A program made the translations under genes and the position numbers. Shown here piece after piece: positions 8,601 to 16,202 of a stretch of 64,000 nt of DNA. Below the pieces are notes generated by a model, which did no database searches, was not told the origin of the DNA, and saw only the letters and a program-made list of their open reading frames with translations. Source of the stretch: Streptomyces griseus (GTDB lineage Bacteria; Bdellovibrionota; Bdellovibrionia; Bdellovibrionales; Bdellovibrionaceae); assembly GCA_943330705.2 (NCBI GenBank), contig CALQIT020000004.1, positions 1 to 64,000 on the forward strand. Reading direction: 5' to 3'. Positions within the stretch are counted from its first letter, which is position 1. The number at the start of each line of letters is the position of its first letter.

Positions 8601-8799
8601 TGGGGTCGACAACGGTGGTCTCCATTATTTCTGGGGCAGCCCCTTCGAGGGACACGGACACATTAATAACGGGCATATCGACATCTGGAAGCTGACTTAC
8701 GCCCATCCGCGAAAAGCTAATGGCCCCGAAAATAATTAATGCCGCCATTAGCATCCAAGCAAATACCGGATTCTTAATTGAAATATCTGAGAGTCTCAT
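5647..8799 (-). CDS. RND efflux transporter permease (HAE1/AcrB type)
   Basis: This 1050-residue inner-membrane protein has the full RND layout: a first membrane helix after the MRLSDISIKNP start, a periplasmic porter domain beginning SQLPDVDMPVI, helices 2-6 with LAIGIVVDDAIMVLEN (the two Asp residues of the proton relay), a second porter domain and the last helices. It drives export by proton motive force and normally needs a membrane fusion protein and an outer-membrane channel, neither of which is adjacent. Its Shine-Dalgarno lies at the end of the HMG-CoA lyase gene three bases upstream, so it appears to be the last gene of the leucine operon. Substrate is unknown. Confidence 0.93.
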   Translation of the reverse strand: MRLSDISIKNPVFAWMLMAALIIFGAISFSRMGVSQLPDVDMPVINVSVSLEGAAPEIMETTVVDPIENALSTIEGVKSISSSSKTGAANVTAEFVLEKNIDTALQEVQNKIAQAQRLLPRDMDPAVITKTNPDDQPIMWLAMTYEKDDLRFMMKYARDFLRDRFTSIPGVGDIFLGGYVDPALRVWVQPDKLLKHNTSVTDVIDAISSEHSELPGGFIEHGNRNWNVRTMGEAKSVEEFRNLVVSRRAGRTTTDPSRILRLNDLARVEEGLDEVRRLSRFNGKPALGLGIKKQRGSNAVAVAKAVKLKLEEIRTMLPPGMAVQVNFDSTRFIEDSVRELNKHLLLAVLLTSLVCWIFLGSFSATFNILLSIPTSIVGAFTVLYFAGFTLNTFTLLGLTLAIGIVVDDAIMVLENIFRYNEKGRGKIESAIIGAREIAFAAMAASVAVIAIFLPVAFMKGFIGKYFLQFGVTISVAVLLSLIESLTITPMRCAGFVTNTERTTKLGKAFDRMMDSLRKKYQSALGWSLTHRWKVLFGSLVFVAGSFYLLKFLPFEMSPAQDQSIFLVRLQTPVGSSLSYTNAQTRKAEEWLLSRPEVSLVYAAIGGFSGGIADSNISMMFVTMKPFKQRGIDPVSGKILSQQNFMLVARENIAKIPDLKPFLQDLSMRGFSSGRGFPIEFVVMGPDWQKLSEISTKITDAMKASKMMVDVDSNYLLGMPEIQIQPDRKQAAFHGISVQSIGRTVNSLIGGVRVGQYAKDGHRYDIRVQVEKKDTPEKEIERLTIGNALNNLIPISAVVEKRETKSLQSISRINRQRAISIYANMLPGVSQATAMDFVMATAKKHLEPGYMVDQAGGSKGFKETGSSLIFALIMGFIVAYMILASQFNSYLDPVAILMALPFSFTGAFIALLVTGQSLNMFSMIGLLLLMGIVKKNSILLIEFANTVRQRLNCNADTALMEACPIRLRPILMTSFATIASAIPSALAFGAGSETTKPMAMCLIGGVSVSTLLTLFVVPVVYSLMDRMKSRTAAQANVKKAFTSVGSEGLEA

Positions 8800-8802
8800 T
8801 AT

Positions 8803-9726
8803 CTATCCTTTTTTTGGTCTGAATAATCCTGCCTGGCCAACTTTTGACGGCAAGGTCTTTCCTAATTGTTTTCCCATCCAATGATTCAGCTCAATTAAAC
8901 TATTAAGATCAATGCCGGTTGGTACTTTCATACGATCAAACAAATACACGACGTCCTCTGTTGCAACATTGCCAGCAGCACCTGGTGCATATGGGCAACC
9001 ACCAAGACCACCTAGACTTGCGTCAAAGGTGGTTATTCCTAAACTATAAGCGGCAAAGATATTAGCAATGGCTGTGCCGCGAGTATCATGAAAATGGCCC
9101 GCTATTTTTTTAAGTGACAGGACTTTTTTTAGCTTTTTAAACAAGCTAATAACTTCATTTGGTGTCGCAACCCCGATGGTGTCACCAATCGAAATCTCGA
9201 AACATCCCATGCGATGCAGACGCTGAGCCATCTTTAATACAACTTTTTCGGAAATGGGCCCCTCGAAGGGGCAAGCAAAACAAGTCGAAAGATATCCGCG
9301 TACTTTAATTTTCTTCTGCTTCGCAATCTTAACAATAGGTGCAAATCGCTCAAAACTTTCCTCGATCGAGCAATTGATATTTTTTTGTGAAAACGTTTCC
9401 GAACAAGACGCAAAAATTGCGATCTCCTGCACGCCAGAGCGCAAAGCATCTTGCATACCCTTTTCGTTCGGAACCAGAGCAGATAATCCAACTTCGCTAG
9501 CGATCTTTCCCTTGGCCTGGGCTGCCACCAAAGTCGACACGACCTCGATGGATCCGGCCATTTGTGGGACGCGGTCGGGTCTAACAAATGCGCCAACCTC
9601 AAGGCGCAACAGACCTGCCTGAATCATTTTGTAGGCGGCCTCAATGCGAACCTGCGCAGATATATTCACCTTTTCATTTTGCAGGCCATCTCTAAGCCCA
9701 ACTTCGACGATCTTTACGGATTTCAC
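8803..9726 (-). CDS. mvaB: Hydroxymethylglutaryl-CoA lyase
   Basis: The 307-residue TIM-barrel enzyme splits HMG-CoA into acetoacetate and acetyl-CoA, the last step of leucine breakdown. VGLRDGLQNE near the N-terminus holds the R-D metal/substrate residues, GHFHDTRG supplies metal-binding histidines, and GGLGGCPYAPGAAGNVATED is the HMG-CoA lyase signature with the catalytic cysteine. The length is close to other bacterial forms. Its ATG overlaps the stop of the biotin carrier gene (ATGA), showing coupling with the carboxylase genes. It is distinguished from homocitrate or isopropylmalate synthases by the GGCPYAPGA motif. Confidence 0.95.
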   Translation of the reverse strand: MKSVKIVEVGLRDGLQNEKVNISAQVRIEAAYKMIQAGLLRLEVGAFVRPDRVPQMAGSIEVVSTLVAAQAKGKIASEVGLSALVPNEKGMQDALRSGVQEIAIFASCSETFSQKNINCSIEESFERFAPIVKIAKQKKIKVRGYLSTCFACPFEGPISEKVVLKMAQRLHRMGCFEISIGDTIGVATPNEVISLFKKLKKVLSLKKIAGHFHDTRGTAIANIFAAYSLGITTFDASLGGLGGCPYAPGAAGNVATEDVVYLFDRMKVPTGIDLNSLIELNHWMGKQLGKTLPSKVGQAGLFRPKKG

Positions 9727-10184
9727 GGCTTTTGTCCTTTTTCCGGCCTCTTGGAATCCGGCGGCTTGGGCTCGGACCTCATAGAATCTGACCCGCTGGG
9801 CTCGGCCTTTTTAACTTTAGCCAATAGCTTTCCCAATCCAACTTGCTCGCCAGCCTGGCACTTGACGAACTCAAGAACTCCATCGGAATCTGCCTTCATC
9901 GTGTATTCCATTTTCATCGCTTCCATGACTAAGACGGCTTCGCCAATCCTAATTTGGTCACCAACAAATTTTAAGATTTTTGTTATTTTGCCTGGCATTG
10001 GCGCTAAAATTTCACCGTTCGAGGCCTTAGTGGCAGCGGTTTTTCCAAATAATTTTTTATCATTTTCAATCTTCCAAATTCGACCTTGAAAGTGAATCCA
10101 TAAGTGTCCATTGACCGACTGCGCTTCAGCGTTGAAAATTTGATTTTGGTATTCCAACTCAACCCGCATCAGACTCCCCTCCAA
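9723..10184 (-). CDS. Biotin carboxyl carrier protein of the methylcrotonyl-CoA carboxylase
   Basis: This 153-residue protein has a biotinyl domain from about residue 60 to 130: MPGKITKI, then EAMKME with the biotinylated lysine, then a G-V-L-E-F and G-E-Q-V-G segment. A charged Pro/Lys/Glu-rich tail of about 25 residues follows. In most MCC and PCC enzymes this domain is fused to the biotin carboxylase; here it is separate, encoded next to and overlapping both the carboxylase (by 16 bases) and the HMG-CoA lyase. It carries carboxybiotin between the two catalytic subunits in the cytoplasm. Confidence 0.9.
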   Translation of the reverse strand: MEGSLMRVELEYQNQIFNAEAQSVNGHLWIHFQGRIWKIENDKKLFGKTAATKASNGEILAPMPGKITKILKFVGDQIRIGEAVLVMEAMKMEYTMKADSDGVLEFVKCQAGEQVGLGKLLAKVKKAEPSGSDSMRSEPKPPDSKRPEKGQKP

Positions 10185-11665
10185 AAAGAACTCCAGGGGC
10201 TGATAAACTCAATTCCTGCACTGAGCGACTCGATTTGCGGACTTACTAATTTTTTAACTTGCGCTGCCATCAATTGATCCAACTCGGAAAACTGCGGGGG
10301 CTTTAAGGGTTCATTAAAATATCGATCGATAAAACGGGTCGTCATGGTTCCTTGAATAAACTCGTGATGGGAAAGAATTTCTAACAAAAAAGGAATATTA
10401 GTATGGACTCCAAAAATAATAGATTCTTTAAGAACTTGTTTCATTTTTTGAATAGCCCGGATTCGAGATTCATCCCAAACAATGACTTTTGCGATCATCG
10501 AGTCATAAAACATGGTGACCTCGTCACCTTCTTCGAAGCCGAATTCAAAACGTCGACCGGGACCTTCAGGCCAAAAAACTTTTCCTAATTTACCTGTGCT
10601 AGGAATTCCGCCCAAATAGGGATTTTCAGCATAGATGCGGCACTCGATCGCATGACCACGGGGAATCATCGGTTGACGCTCATCAAAAGCGGGTTCACCC
10701 ATTGCGGTCAAAATTTGAGCTTTGACCAAATCAACGCCGATAACTTCTTCGGTCACTGTGTGTTCAACCTGAAGACGAGTGTTAACCTCTAGTAAATAAA
10801 AATTTCCCTGTTGCAGTAAAAACTCAACCGTGCCGGCACCTTTGTAGCCAACATGACTGGCCAGCGCTGTCGCGGTTTCTGCCATTTGCCGCCGTAGATC
10901 GACTGAAAGCGAAGGGCAAATAGCTTCTTCAATAATTTTTTGATGTCGCCTTTGCACCGAGCATTCACGGTCGTAAAGATGAATCACCCGGCCAGTGGCA
11001 TCTCCGAAAATTTGAAATTCAATGTGTTTGGCCTGATCCAAATATTTTTCCAAAAAAACAGTCGCCAAGCCAAATGCCGACAGGGCCTCACGCTTGGCCG
11101 ATTCAATTAACTCTTTGGCCTCAGCCCGATTTGTTAAAATTTTCATCCCACGGCCACCGCCGCCAGCAGCCGCTTTGACAATGACGGGAAAACCAATTTT
11201 TTCAGCAGCATCAAGTAAAAATTCCAAATCTTGATTTTCGCCCTCGTAACCAGGCACAAGAGGAAAACCCAATTTTCTTGCAATTGCTTTGCAACTTACT
11301 TTGTCGCCAAGACTGCGCATCGCCTGCGGCGACGGACCAATAAAAATGAGCCCGTGCTTTTCACAGGCTTCGGCAAAATCAGCGTTTTCAGAAAGAAAAC
11401 CAAAACCCGGATGAATCGCCTGGGCACCACCAGCTATGGCACCATCAATATTGGCTTGAATATTCAAATAGCTTTCGCTACTGGAAGCCGGTCCGACACA
11501 GATTTTTTTTGTCGCTAGTCGATAGGCTCGGGTGCCGATATCGACTTCGGAATGCAACAGTACAGTTTCAATTCCCATTTCATCACAGGCGCGAATAATG
11601 CGAACGGCGACCTCGCCCCGATTTGCGATGGCAATTCTATTTATTTTTCCGTTCAGCGACCTCAT
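10169..11665 (-). CDS. Biotin carboxylase subunit, probably of methylcrotonyl-CoA carboxylase
   Basis: The 498-residue product has the three parts of biotin carboxylases: an N-terminal domain (KINRIAIANRGEVAVRIIRA), an ATP-grasp domain with the glycine-rich loop KAAAGGGGRGM and the EVNTRLQVEHTVTE active-site strand, and a C-terminal domain. It carboxylates the biotin of the neighbouring carrier protein using ATP and bicarbonate. It lacks the fused BCCP domain of typical MccA or PccA (about 650 residues), which is supplied by the next gene. Neighbours support a role in leucine breakdown rather than fatty-acid synthesis, though sharing with another carboxylase cannot be excluded. ATGA overlap with the upstream hydratase. 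Confidence 0.9.
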   Translation of the reverse strand: MRSLNGKINRIAIANRGEVAVRIIRACDEMGIETVLLHSEVDIGTRAYRLATKKICVGPASSSESYLNIQANIDGAIAGGAQAIHPGFGFLSENADFAEACEKHGLIFIGPSPQAMRSLGDKVSCKAIARKLGFPLVPGYEGENQDLEFLLDAAEKIGFPVIVKAAAGGGGRGMKILTNRAEAKELIESAKREALSAFGLATVFLEKYLDQAKHIEFQIFGDATGRVIHLYDRECSVQRRHQKIIEEAICPSLSVDLRRQMAETATALASHVGYKGAGTVEFLLQQGNFYLLEVNTRLQVEHTVTEEVIGVDLVKAQILTAMGEPAFDERQPMIPRGHAIECRIYAENPYLGGIPSTGKLGKVFWPEGPGRRFEFGFEEGDEVTMFYDSMIAKVIVWDESRIRAIQKMKQVLKESIIFGVHTNIPFLLEILSHHEFIQGTMTTRFIDRYFNEPLKPPQFSELDQLMAAQVKKLVSPQIESLSAGIEFISPWSSFWRGV

Positions 11666-12438
11666 GAATTTCTCCAGCTAGGGGGGCGTTTTTCTAAAAA
11701 GCTTTGCAAACCCTCTTGTCCTTCAACGCCAACTCGCTTTTCAGAAATCGCAAGTACTGACTTTTGCCGGACCTCGGTCCAATTCAAATCACCAATTTTT
11801 GCAATTAATTTCTTGGTTTCACGGACGGCCTCGGGTCCACACTCTTGAAATACAGCCAACCAGTCTTGCAGCTTCGCTTGCAATTGCGACTCGGGCACAA
11901 TCTCATGGACTAAGCCCAGCAAAAAGCAATCCTGAGCGGTCATCATCTTTCCCGAAAGCATCCACGGAGCTACTTTCCCGTAGCTAGATTTTTTAAGAAC
12001 AAAACCACTGATTACAGCTGGGACTAGTCCCAATTTGACTTCACTGAAGCAGACCTTAGTTTTTTCTTCACAAATTACAACATCACAGACTGAAATCAAA
12101 CCAAGCGCTCCGCCAAAGGCCGCTCCATGCACCACGCCAATGATAGGAAGCGGACATTCCGCGATGGCCTCAAACATCGAAAACAAAGCGTTTGCGTCTT
12201 GTTGATTTTGCTGGATAGAAAATTGTTTTGTTGCCTGCATCATCTGCAGATCGGCACCAGCACAAAATGATTTGCCTTGGCCACGCAGAACGATGGCGCG
12301 AATATCCTTGCGCAACGACAATTCAGAAAATACCTGTGTTAACTCAGCGATCAATTCGTTATTAAAAGCGTTGTGCACCTCTGGACGATTGAGGCACACG
12401 GTCGCAATATTTTTATGCTCAGAAAATTTTAGCAGCAT
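11662..12438 (-). CDS. Enoyl-CoA hydratase family; probable 3-methylglutaconyl-CoA hydratase
   Basis: A 258-residue crotonase-fold protein. GKSFCAGADLQMM forms the CoA/oxyanion-hole loop and GAAFGGALGLISVCD the second half of the oxyanion hole. A later FSEVKLGLVPAVIS carries the glutamate expected in hydratases of the AUH/LiuC type. It would add water to 3-methylglutaconyl-CoA to give HMG-CoA, the substrate of the lyase two genes downstream. Substrate is inferred mainly from its place between the carboxyltransferase and biotin carboxylase genes. It starts three bases after the carboxyltransferase stop. Confidence 0.88.
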   Translation of the reverse strand: MLLKFSEHKNIATVCLNRPEVHNAFNNELIAELTQVFSELSLRKDIRAIVLRGQGKSFCAGADLQMMQATKQFSIQQNQQDANALFSMFEAIAECPLPIIGVVHGAAFGGALGLISVCDVVICEEKTKVCFSEVKLGLVPAVISGFVLKKSSYGKVAPWMLSGKMMTAQDCFLLGLVHEIVPESQLQAKLQDWLAVFQECGPEAVRETKKLIAKIGDLNWTEVRQKSVLAISEKRVGVEGQEGLQSFLEKRPPSWRNS

Positions 12439-12441
12439 TCA

Positions 12442-14049
12442 TCACATCCTTAAGACGCCCTGTTTAGCCACACCCCAGTCCCGATTGAGACTAGCGGCAA
12501 TACCCAAAGCAATTACCCGGCGCGTATCAGCAGGATCAATAATCCCGTCGTCCCACATCCGAGCTGTCGAATAGTAACAAGAACTTTCCCGTTCATATTT
12601 TTCAAGAGTAGGCCGTTTGAAATCCGCCTGAGCCTCGGGGCTCATTATTTCCCCCCGAGTTGCTAGTTGATCCATCTTGACGGTTAATAAAACATTAGCC
12701 GCTTGTTCGCCACCCATTACGGCAATCTTTGAATTTGGCCACATCCACAGTTGCCGCGGATTAAAAGCGCGTCCGCACATCCCGTAGTTACCAGCGCCGT
12801 AAGAGCTACCGATAACCACCGTAAACTTGGGCACATGGGCATTGGCAACTGCCATGACCATTTTAGCACCGTGTTTTGCAATTCCTTCATTTTCATACTT
12901 TTGGCCGACCATGAATCCGGTAATATTCTGCAAAAATAACAACGGAATTTCGCGCTGCTCGCAAAGCTCAATGAAATGAGTCGTCTTCAGTGCACTTTCA
13001 GAAAACAGAACACCGTTGTTTGCAATAATTCCGACTGGCATTCCCCAAATATGAGAAAATCCACAAACAATTGTTTTTGCATAATTCATTTTGAATTCAT
13101 GAAAGCGACTGCCGTCTACCAAACGCGCGATAATTTCGCGCACGTCATAGGGGACACGGCTATCTTTAGAGACAATTCCATAAATTTCTTTGGCATCATA
13201 AAGTGGCTCTTGCGATTTCAGCGTTTTTAATTGCACAGCTTTGCGTTTGTTTAAATGCGCGACAATATTTTTTGCAATGGCGATGGCATGCTCGTCGTTC
13301 TCTGCGAAATGGTCTGTAACTCCGCTAATCTCACAGTGAATCGAGGCCCCACCCAAATCTTGAGCAGAGACTTCCTCGCCGGTTGCAGCCTTTACCAACG
13401 GTGGTCCACCTAAAAATATTGTCCCATTTTCGTTAACGATGACATTTTCATCGCTCATGGCTGGCACATAAGCCCCACCAGCTGTGCACGAACCCATTAC
13501 CACTGAGATCTGTGGGATAGCGGCTGCGGACATCCTAGCTTGATTGTAAAAGATCCGGCCAAAGTGATCTTGGTCGGGAAAGACTTCAGCTTGAAGTGGT
13601 AAAAAGGCTCCGCCGCTATCAACTAAATAAATGCAGGGTAAACCATTTTCAAAAGCAATTTCCTGTGCGCGCAGGTGCTTCTTTACTGTCATCGGAAAAT
13701 AAGTTCCGCCCTTAACCGTGGCATCATTTGCAACAATTAGGCATTCTGTTCCCGACACCACGCCGATACCAGTAATTATTCCGGCACCAGGCGCTGACCC
13801 CTCATACATGTCCCAGCTTGCTAAAGTCGAGAACTCAAGAAATGAAGTTCCTTGATCAAGTAAGGCTTCAACTCGTTCACGCGCGGTCAGTTTTCCGCGG
13901 CCTTTATGCTTTTCTTGTGCATCCTTACCGCCACCCTGCTTAACCGATGCAGTTCGTTCGCGCCAAAGATTCACAAGGGCCTGCATATGCTCTTGATTGT
14001 CTTTAAATTCCTTTGTTGAGCTACTTATTTCAGAACGAATCTCTTCCAT
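12442..14049 (-). CDS. Methylcrotonyl-CoA carboxylase carboxyltransferase subunit
   Basis: The 535-residue protein matches the MCC beta family: [21 protein letters not shown] at the start of the first crotonase-like domain, [16 protein letters not shown] in the acyl-CoA site and, in the second domain, the ITGFMVG segment and [15 protein letters not shown]. It moves CO2 from carboxybiotin to 3-methylcrotonyl-CoA. Length and motifs distinguish it from the shorter acetyl-CoA carboxylase AccD and fit MCC better than PCC. It is the first clearly metabolic gene of the operon; the separate biotin carboxylase and carrier genes lie downstream. Confidence 0.93.
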   Translation of the reverse strand: MEEIRSEISSSTKEFKDNQEHMQALVNLWRERTASVKQGGGKDAQEKHKGRGKLTARERVEALLDQGTSFLEFSTLASWDMYEGSAPGAGIITGIGVVSGTECLIVANDATVKGGTYFPMTVKKHLRAQEIAFENGLPCIYLVDSGGAFLPLQAEVFPDQDHFGRIFYNQARMSAAAIPQISVVMGSCTAGGAYVPAMSDENVIVNENGTIFLGGPPLVKAATGEEVSAQDLGGASIHCEISGVTDHFAENDEHAIAIAKNIVAHLNKRKAVQLKTLKSQEPLYDAKEIYGIVSKDSRVPYDVREIIARLVDGSRFHEFKMNYAKTIVCGFSHIWGMPVGIIANNGVLFSESALKTTHFIELCEQREIPLLFLQNITGFMVGQKYENEGIAKHGAKMVMAVANAHVPKFTVVIGSSYGAGNYGMCGRAFNPRQLWMWPNSKIAVMGGEQAANVLLTVKMDQLATRGEIMSPEAQADFKRPTLEKYERESSCYYSTARMWDDGIIDPADTRRVIALGIAASLNRDWGVAKQGVLRM

Positions 14050-14052
14050 AAT

Positions 14053-14610
14053 TTATTTCCACTCCAGAAATTCACCACTGGTTAGACTTATTTCCATCGC
14101 CAACTGAGCTGCAAGTTGATCTGCATCAAAATACTGAGCTTGAAGTTCAAGAAAAGATTTTTGATTTTTACTAAGTTCAGCCAAGGCCGTTTCCCTGGCC
14201 AATTCAGAAAGCTCGATACGGACAACAACTTCGCTTTTTATATCCTTCAACAACTTCCAACTGGCAGCTTGAACTTGAAAATCCCTCGCATTATTCGGAC
14301 CATTTCTTTGCCACAGAAGCCGCGCGGCCTCGATTCCGACAGCGATCAGCGCACCCTCAGAGTAATTTCCATTTTCCAAAACTCGAGCTTTTCGCGGAAC
14401 AATGACTTCAATATTTCGTGCGTTTAAAAGACTGACCCGAAATCCTAGGCACCGGGAAAAACTGCGAAGCACATCTAACGCAGAGTTTAAATTTTGTTTC
14501 AACCTTGAAGAGTCCATTTGCTCGGTAAAATCAGTGGCTATCTCCTCAAGAAGATTGGATATCTTGCTGAAGTTCTTATTGAAGTCCTGTTGAAAATCAC
14601 GCAATGTCAT
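14053..14610 (-). CDS. Uncharacterised protein, possibly a hot-dog (DUF4442-like) thioesterase
   Basis: From ATG 14610 the product has 185 residues; the frame could begin at GTG 14694, but that would overlap the ribosome site and promoter of the divergent gene at 14695. A helical N-terminal part is followed by a beta-strand/long-helix/beta-strand pattern (RNIEVIVPRKARV, then GALIAVGIEAARLLW, then two long strands) that looks like a hot-dog fold acyl-CoA thioesterase. This is a judgement by pattern, not by a signature motif. As first gene of the leucine operon, three bases before the carboxyltransferase gene, it could act on an acyl-CoA intermediate. No signal peptide in the short form. Confidence 0.5.
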   Translation of the reverse strand: MTLRDFQQDFNKNFSKISNLLEEIATDFTEQMDSSRLKQNLNSALDVLRSFSRCLGFRVSLLNARNIEVIVPRKARVLENGNYSEGALIAVGIEAARLLWQRNGPNNARDFQVQAASWKLLKDIKSEVVVRIELSELARETALAELSKNQKSFLELQAQYFDADQLAAQLAMEISLTSGEFLEWK

Positions 14611-14694
14611 AGTTATAGCAATAAAGCGAATATCGGCGTGATATTCAAGGAACTTTCCTGCAACCGCTTTAAGATATTTTGCGGAGGTTGACAC

Positions 14695-15159
14695 ATGAAA
14701 TTCTCGAGCCTGGTTAGTTTGATCGTATTCATCGGAGCCCTAATCTGGTCGTGGAATTTGATTCATCAAAAAAATTCTGTTCCATTCGAGACGCATGCTG
14801 GCATTCAAGAGAAGCTAGCAGCGATTATCATCGAAACGGTTAAAGCAAAGCGTCCTGCAGCCAATGACATTGTGGTCGACAAAATTTGGACCGAATCCCT
14901 AAATAACGGCCGAGTGACTGCACACTTCTTGTATTCCTACAAGGATTCAACGGATGGTGAAAAGTTCAGTTCGCAAATCAAAGGCCATGCAGATCTTGAA
15001 CGTGGTGGCCAAGATGGCAGTGGGTCTGATCGCTGGGTGGTCGCCAAAGTAAAGACAACCTCAGACGCAATTATTTTTGAAGAAGGTCTTACTATTACAG
15101 CCGATTCTTTAAAAAATGCCGAGCCCAAAAAAGAGAGTCCCCCATCGACCTCCCACTAG
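14695..15159 (+). CDS. Small membrane-anchored protein of unknown function
   Basis: This 154-residue protein has one N-terminal membrane helix (about residues 5-21), then an extracytoplasmic alpha/beta domain, and ends in a Lys/Pro/Ser tail. GGAGG at 14681-14685 sits nine bases before the ATG, supporting the start. It is divergent from the leucine operon, and its 3' end leads into the methyltransferase region, whose apparent N-terminal coding sequence begins upstream of this gene's stop in another frame. No family is recognised. It could be a periplasmic accessory protein. Confidence 0.65.
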   Translation: MKFSSLVSLIVFIGALIWSWNLIHQKNSVPFETHAGIQEKLAAIIIETVKAKRPAANDIVVDKIWTESLNNGRVTAHFLYSYKDSTDGEKFSSQIKGHADLERGGQDGSGSDRWVVAKVKTTSDAIIFEEGLTITADSLKNAEPKKESPPSTSH

Positions 15160-15290
15160 CAAATCTACCCGAACGCAGCATCACTATTGATGAAGAAGGA
15201 TTTCCTCGTCAGGGCAGCATTCGGGTCGAAGATGAAGATTTCGGCTTTGAAGTACTAAATAATATTCGATTCGCTGAAAACGGCGCATTT

Positions 15291-16193
15291 ATGACCGTGG
15301 TCAATGATGAATCCATGATTGTCGAGGCCTTTGACGAACCCTACGTTGCTGATGAAATTGAACAGCTCGGCGATAAATGGCTGATCCATTTACCTTACCA
15401 ATTGTCGTTTGAATTTCCAATCGAGTCCCTATCTTTAGACGAATGGGATCGCTTTCATGGATATACAAAAGAAAAAAAGATCCCTTTTGTAATGTCTAGA
15501 AATGCACAAGATGAGTTTTTTAATCTTTTGCAAGAATTTGATGACGAGTCCATTACCTTCGAGGGCCGGACCTACAAAATCCCAGCTTACTTTGAGTCCC
15601 GACCTCAATTTCAGGAACCTCAAAGATGGAGTCAAGCCTATCAAACTGGTGGTGATGGTTGGGAGCTTAACCAGCCGGCACCCGCCTTGATTGATAATCT
15701 GCCAAAACTGAAGCTGCCGCGCTCTCGTATTTTGGTTTTAGGGTGTGGCACGGGAAACGATGCTGCTTTTTTTGCCGAAAGCGGCCATGTTGTTACGGCC
15801 GTCGATTTTGCTCCAGAAGCTATCAATAGTGCGAAAAAGAAGTATGCGAATTTAAGTAATATCAAGTGGATTGAATCTGACATTTTTAAACTTCCCTCAG
15901 AGATGCATGGACAGTTTGATTTGATTTTTGAACACACTTGTTTCTGCGCAGTAAATCCCACCCAACGAAAAAGCCTGGTTGATCTTTGGAGTCGCCTACT
16001 GATCCCTTCTGGTTTTTTGATGGGCATTTTCTTTACCATGGAACGCAAAGAAGCCGCTCCGTTTGGTGCGACAGAGTGGGAAATACGCGAACGTCTTAAA
16101 AACAAATTCAGAACTCTAGAATGGCGTCGATGGAAAAAATCAATACCAGAACGCAGTGGCAAAGAACTGTTTGTCTTAGCGCAAAGAAAATAA
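15291..16193 (+). CDS. SAM-dependent methyltransferase (TPMT-like) with an N-terminal DUF domain; true start probably upstream
   Basis: The ATG at 15291 gives 300 residues. The C-terminal half is a class I methyltransferase: RILVLGCGTGNDAAFFAE (SAM loop, residues about 146-163), then VDFAPEAI (acidic loop), then FDLIFEHTCFCAV and FTMERKEAAPFG, which resemble thiopurine methyltransferase relatives. Residues 1-110 form a separate domain (LIHLPYQL, LDEWDRFHGY). The same frame stays open upstream to 15081 and encodes plausible protein (LPLANLPERSITIDEEGFPRQG) but has no ATG, GTG or TTG. Either an unusual start such as ATC 15144 is used, or one base too many in the C5 run at 15139-15143 separates it from ATG 15116. 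Substrate unknown. Confidence 0.75.
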   Translation: MTVVNDESMIVEAFDEPYVADEIEQLGDKWLIHLPYQLSFEFPIESLSLDEWDRFHGYTKEKKIPFVMSRNAQDEFFNLLQEFDDESITFEGRTYKIPAYFESRPQFQEPQRWSQAYQTGGDGWELNQPAPALIDNLPKLKLPRSRILVLGCGTGNDAAFFAESGHVVTAVDFAPEAINSAKKKYANLSNIKWIESDIFKLPSEMHGQFDLIFEHTCFCAVNPTQRKSLVDLWSRLLIPSGFLMGIFFTMERKEAAPFGATEWEIRERLKNKFRTLEWRRWKKSIPERSGKELFVLAQRK

Positions 16194-16202
16194 TTTGCAG
16201 TA

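Noticed and set aside
15641-16162. A 173-codon minus-strand frame opposite the methyltransferase
   Set aside because: It mirrors a real gene with intact SAM motifs and has no start context or family pattern.
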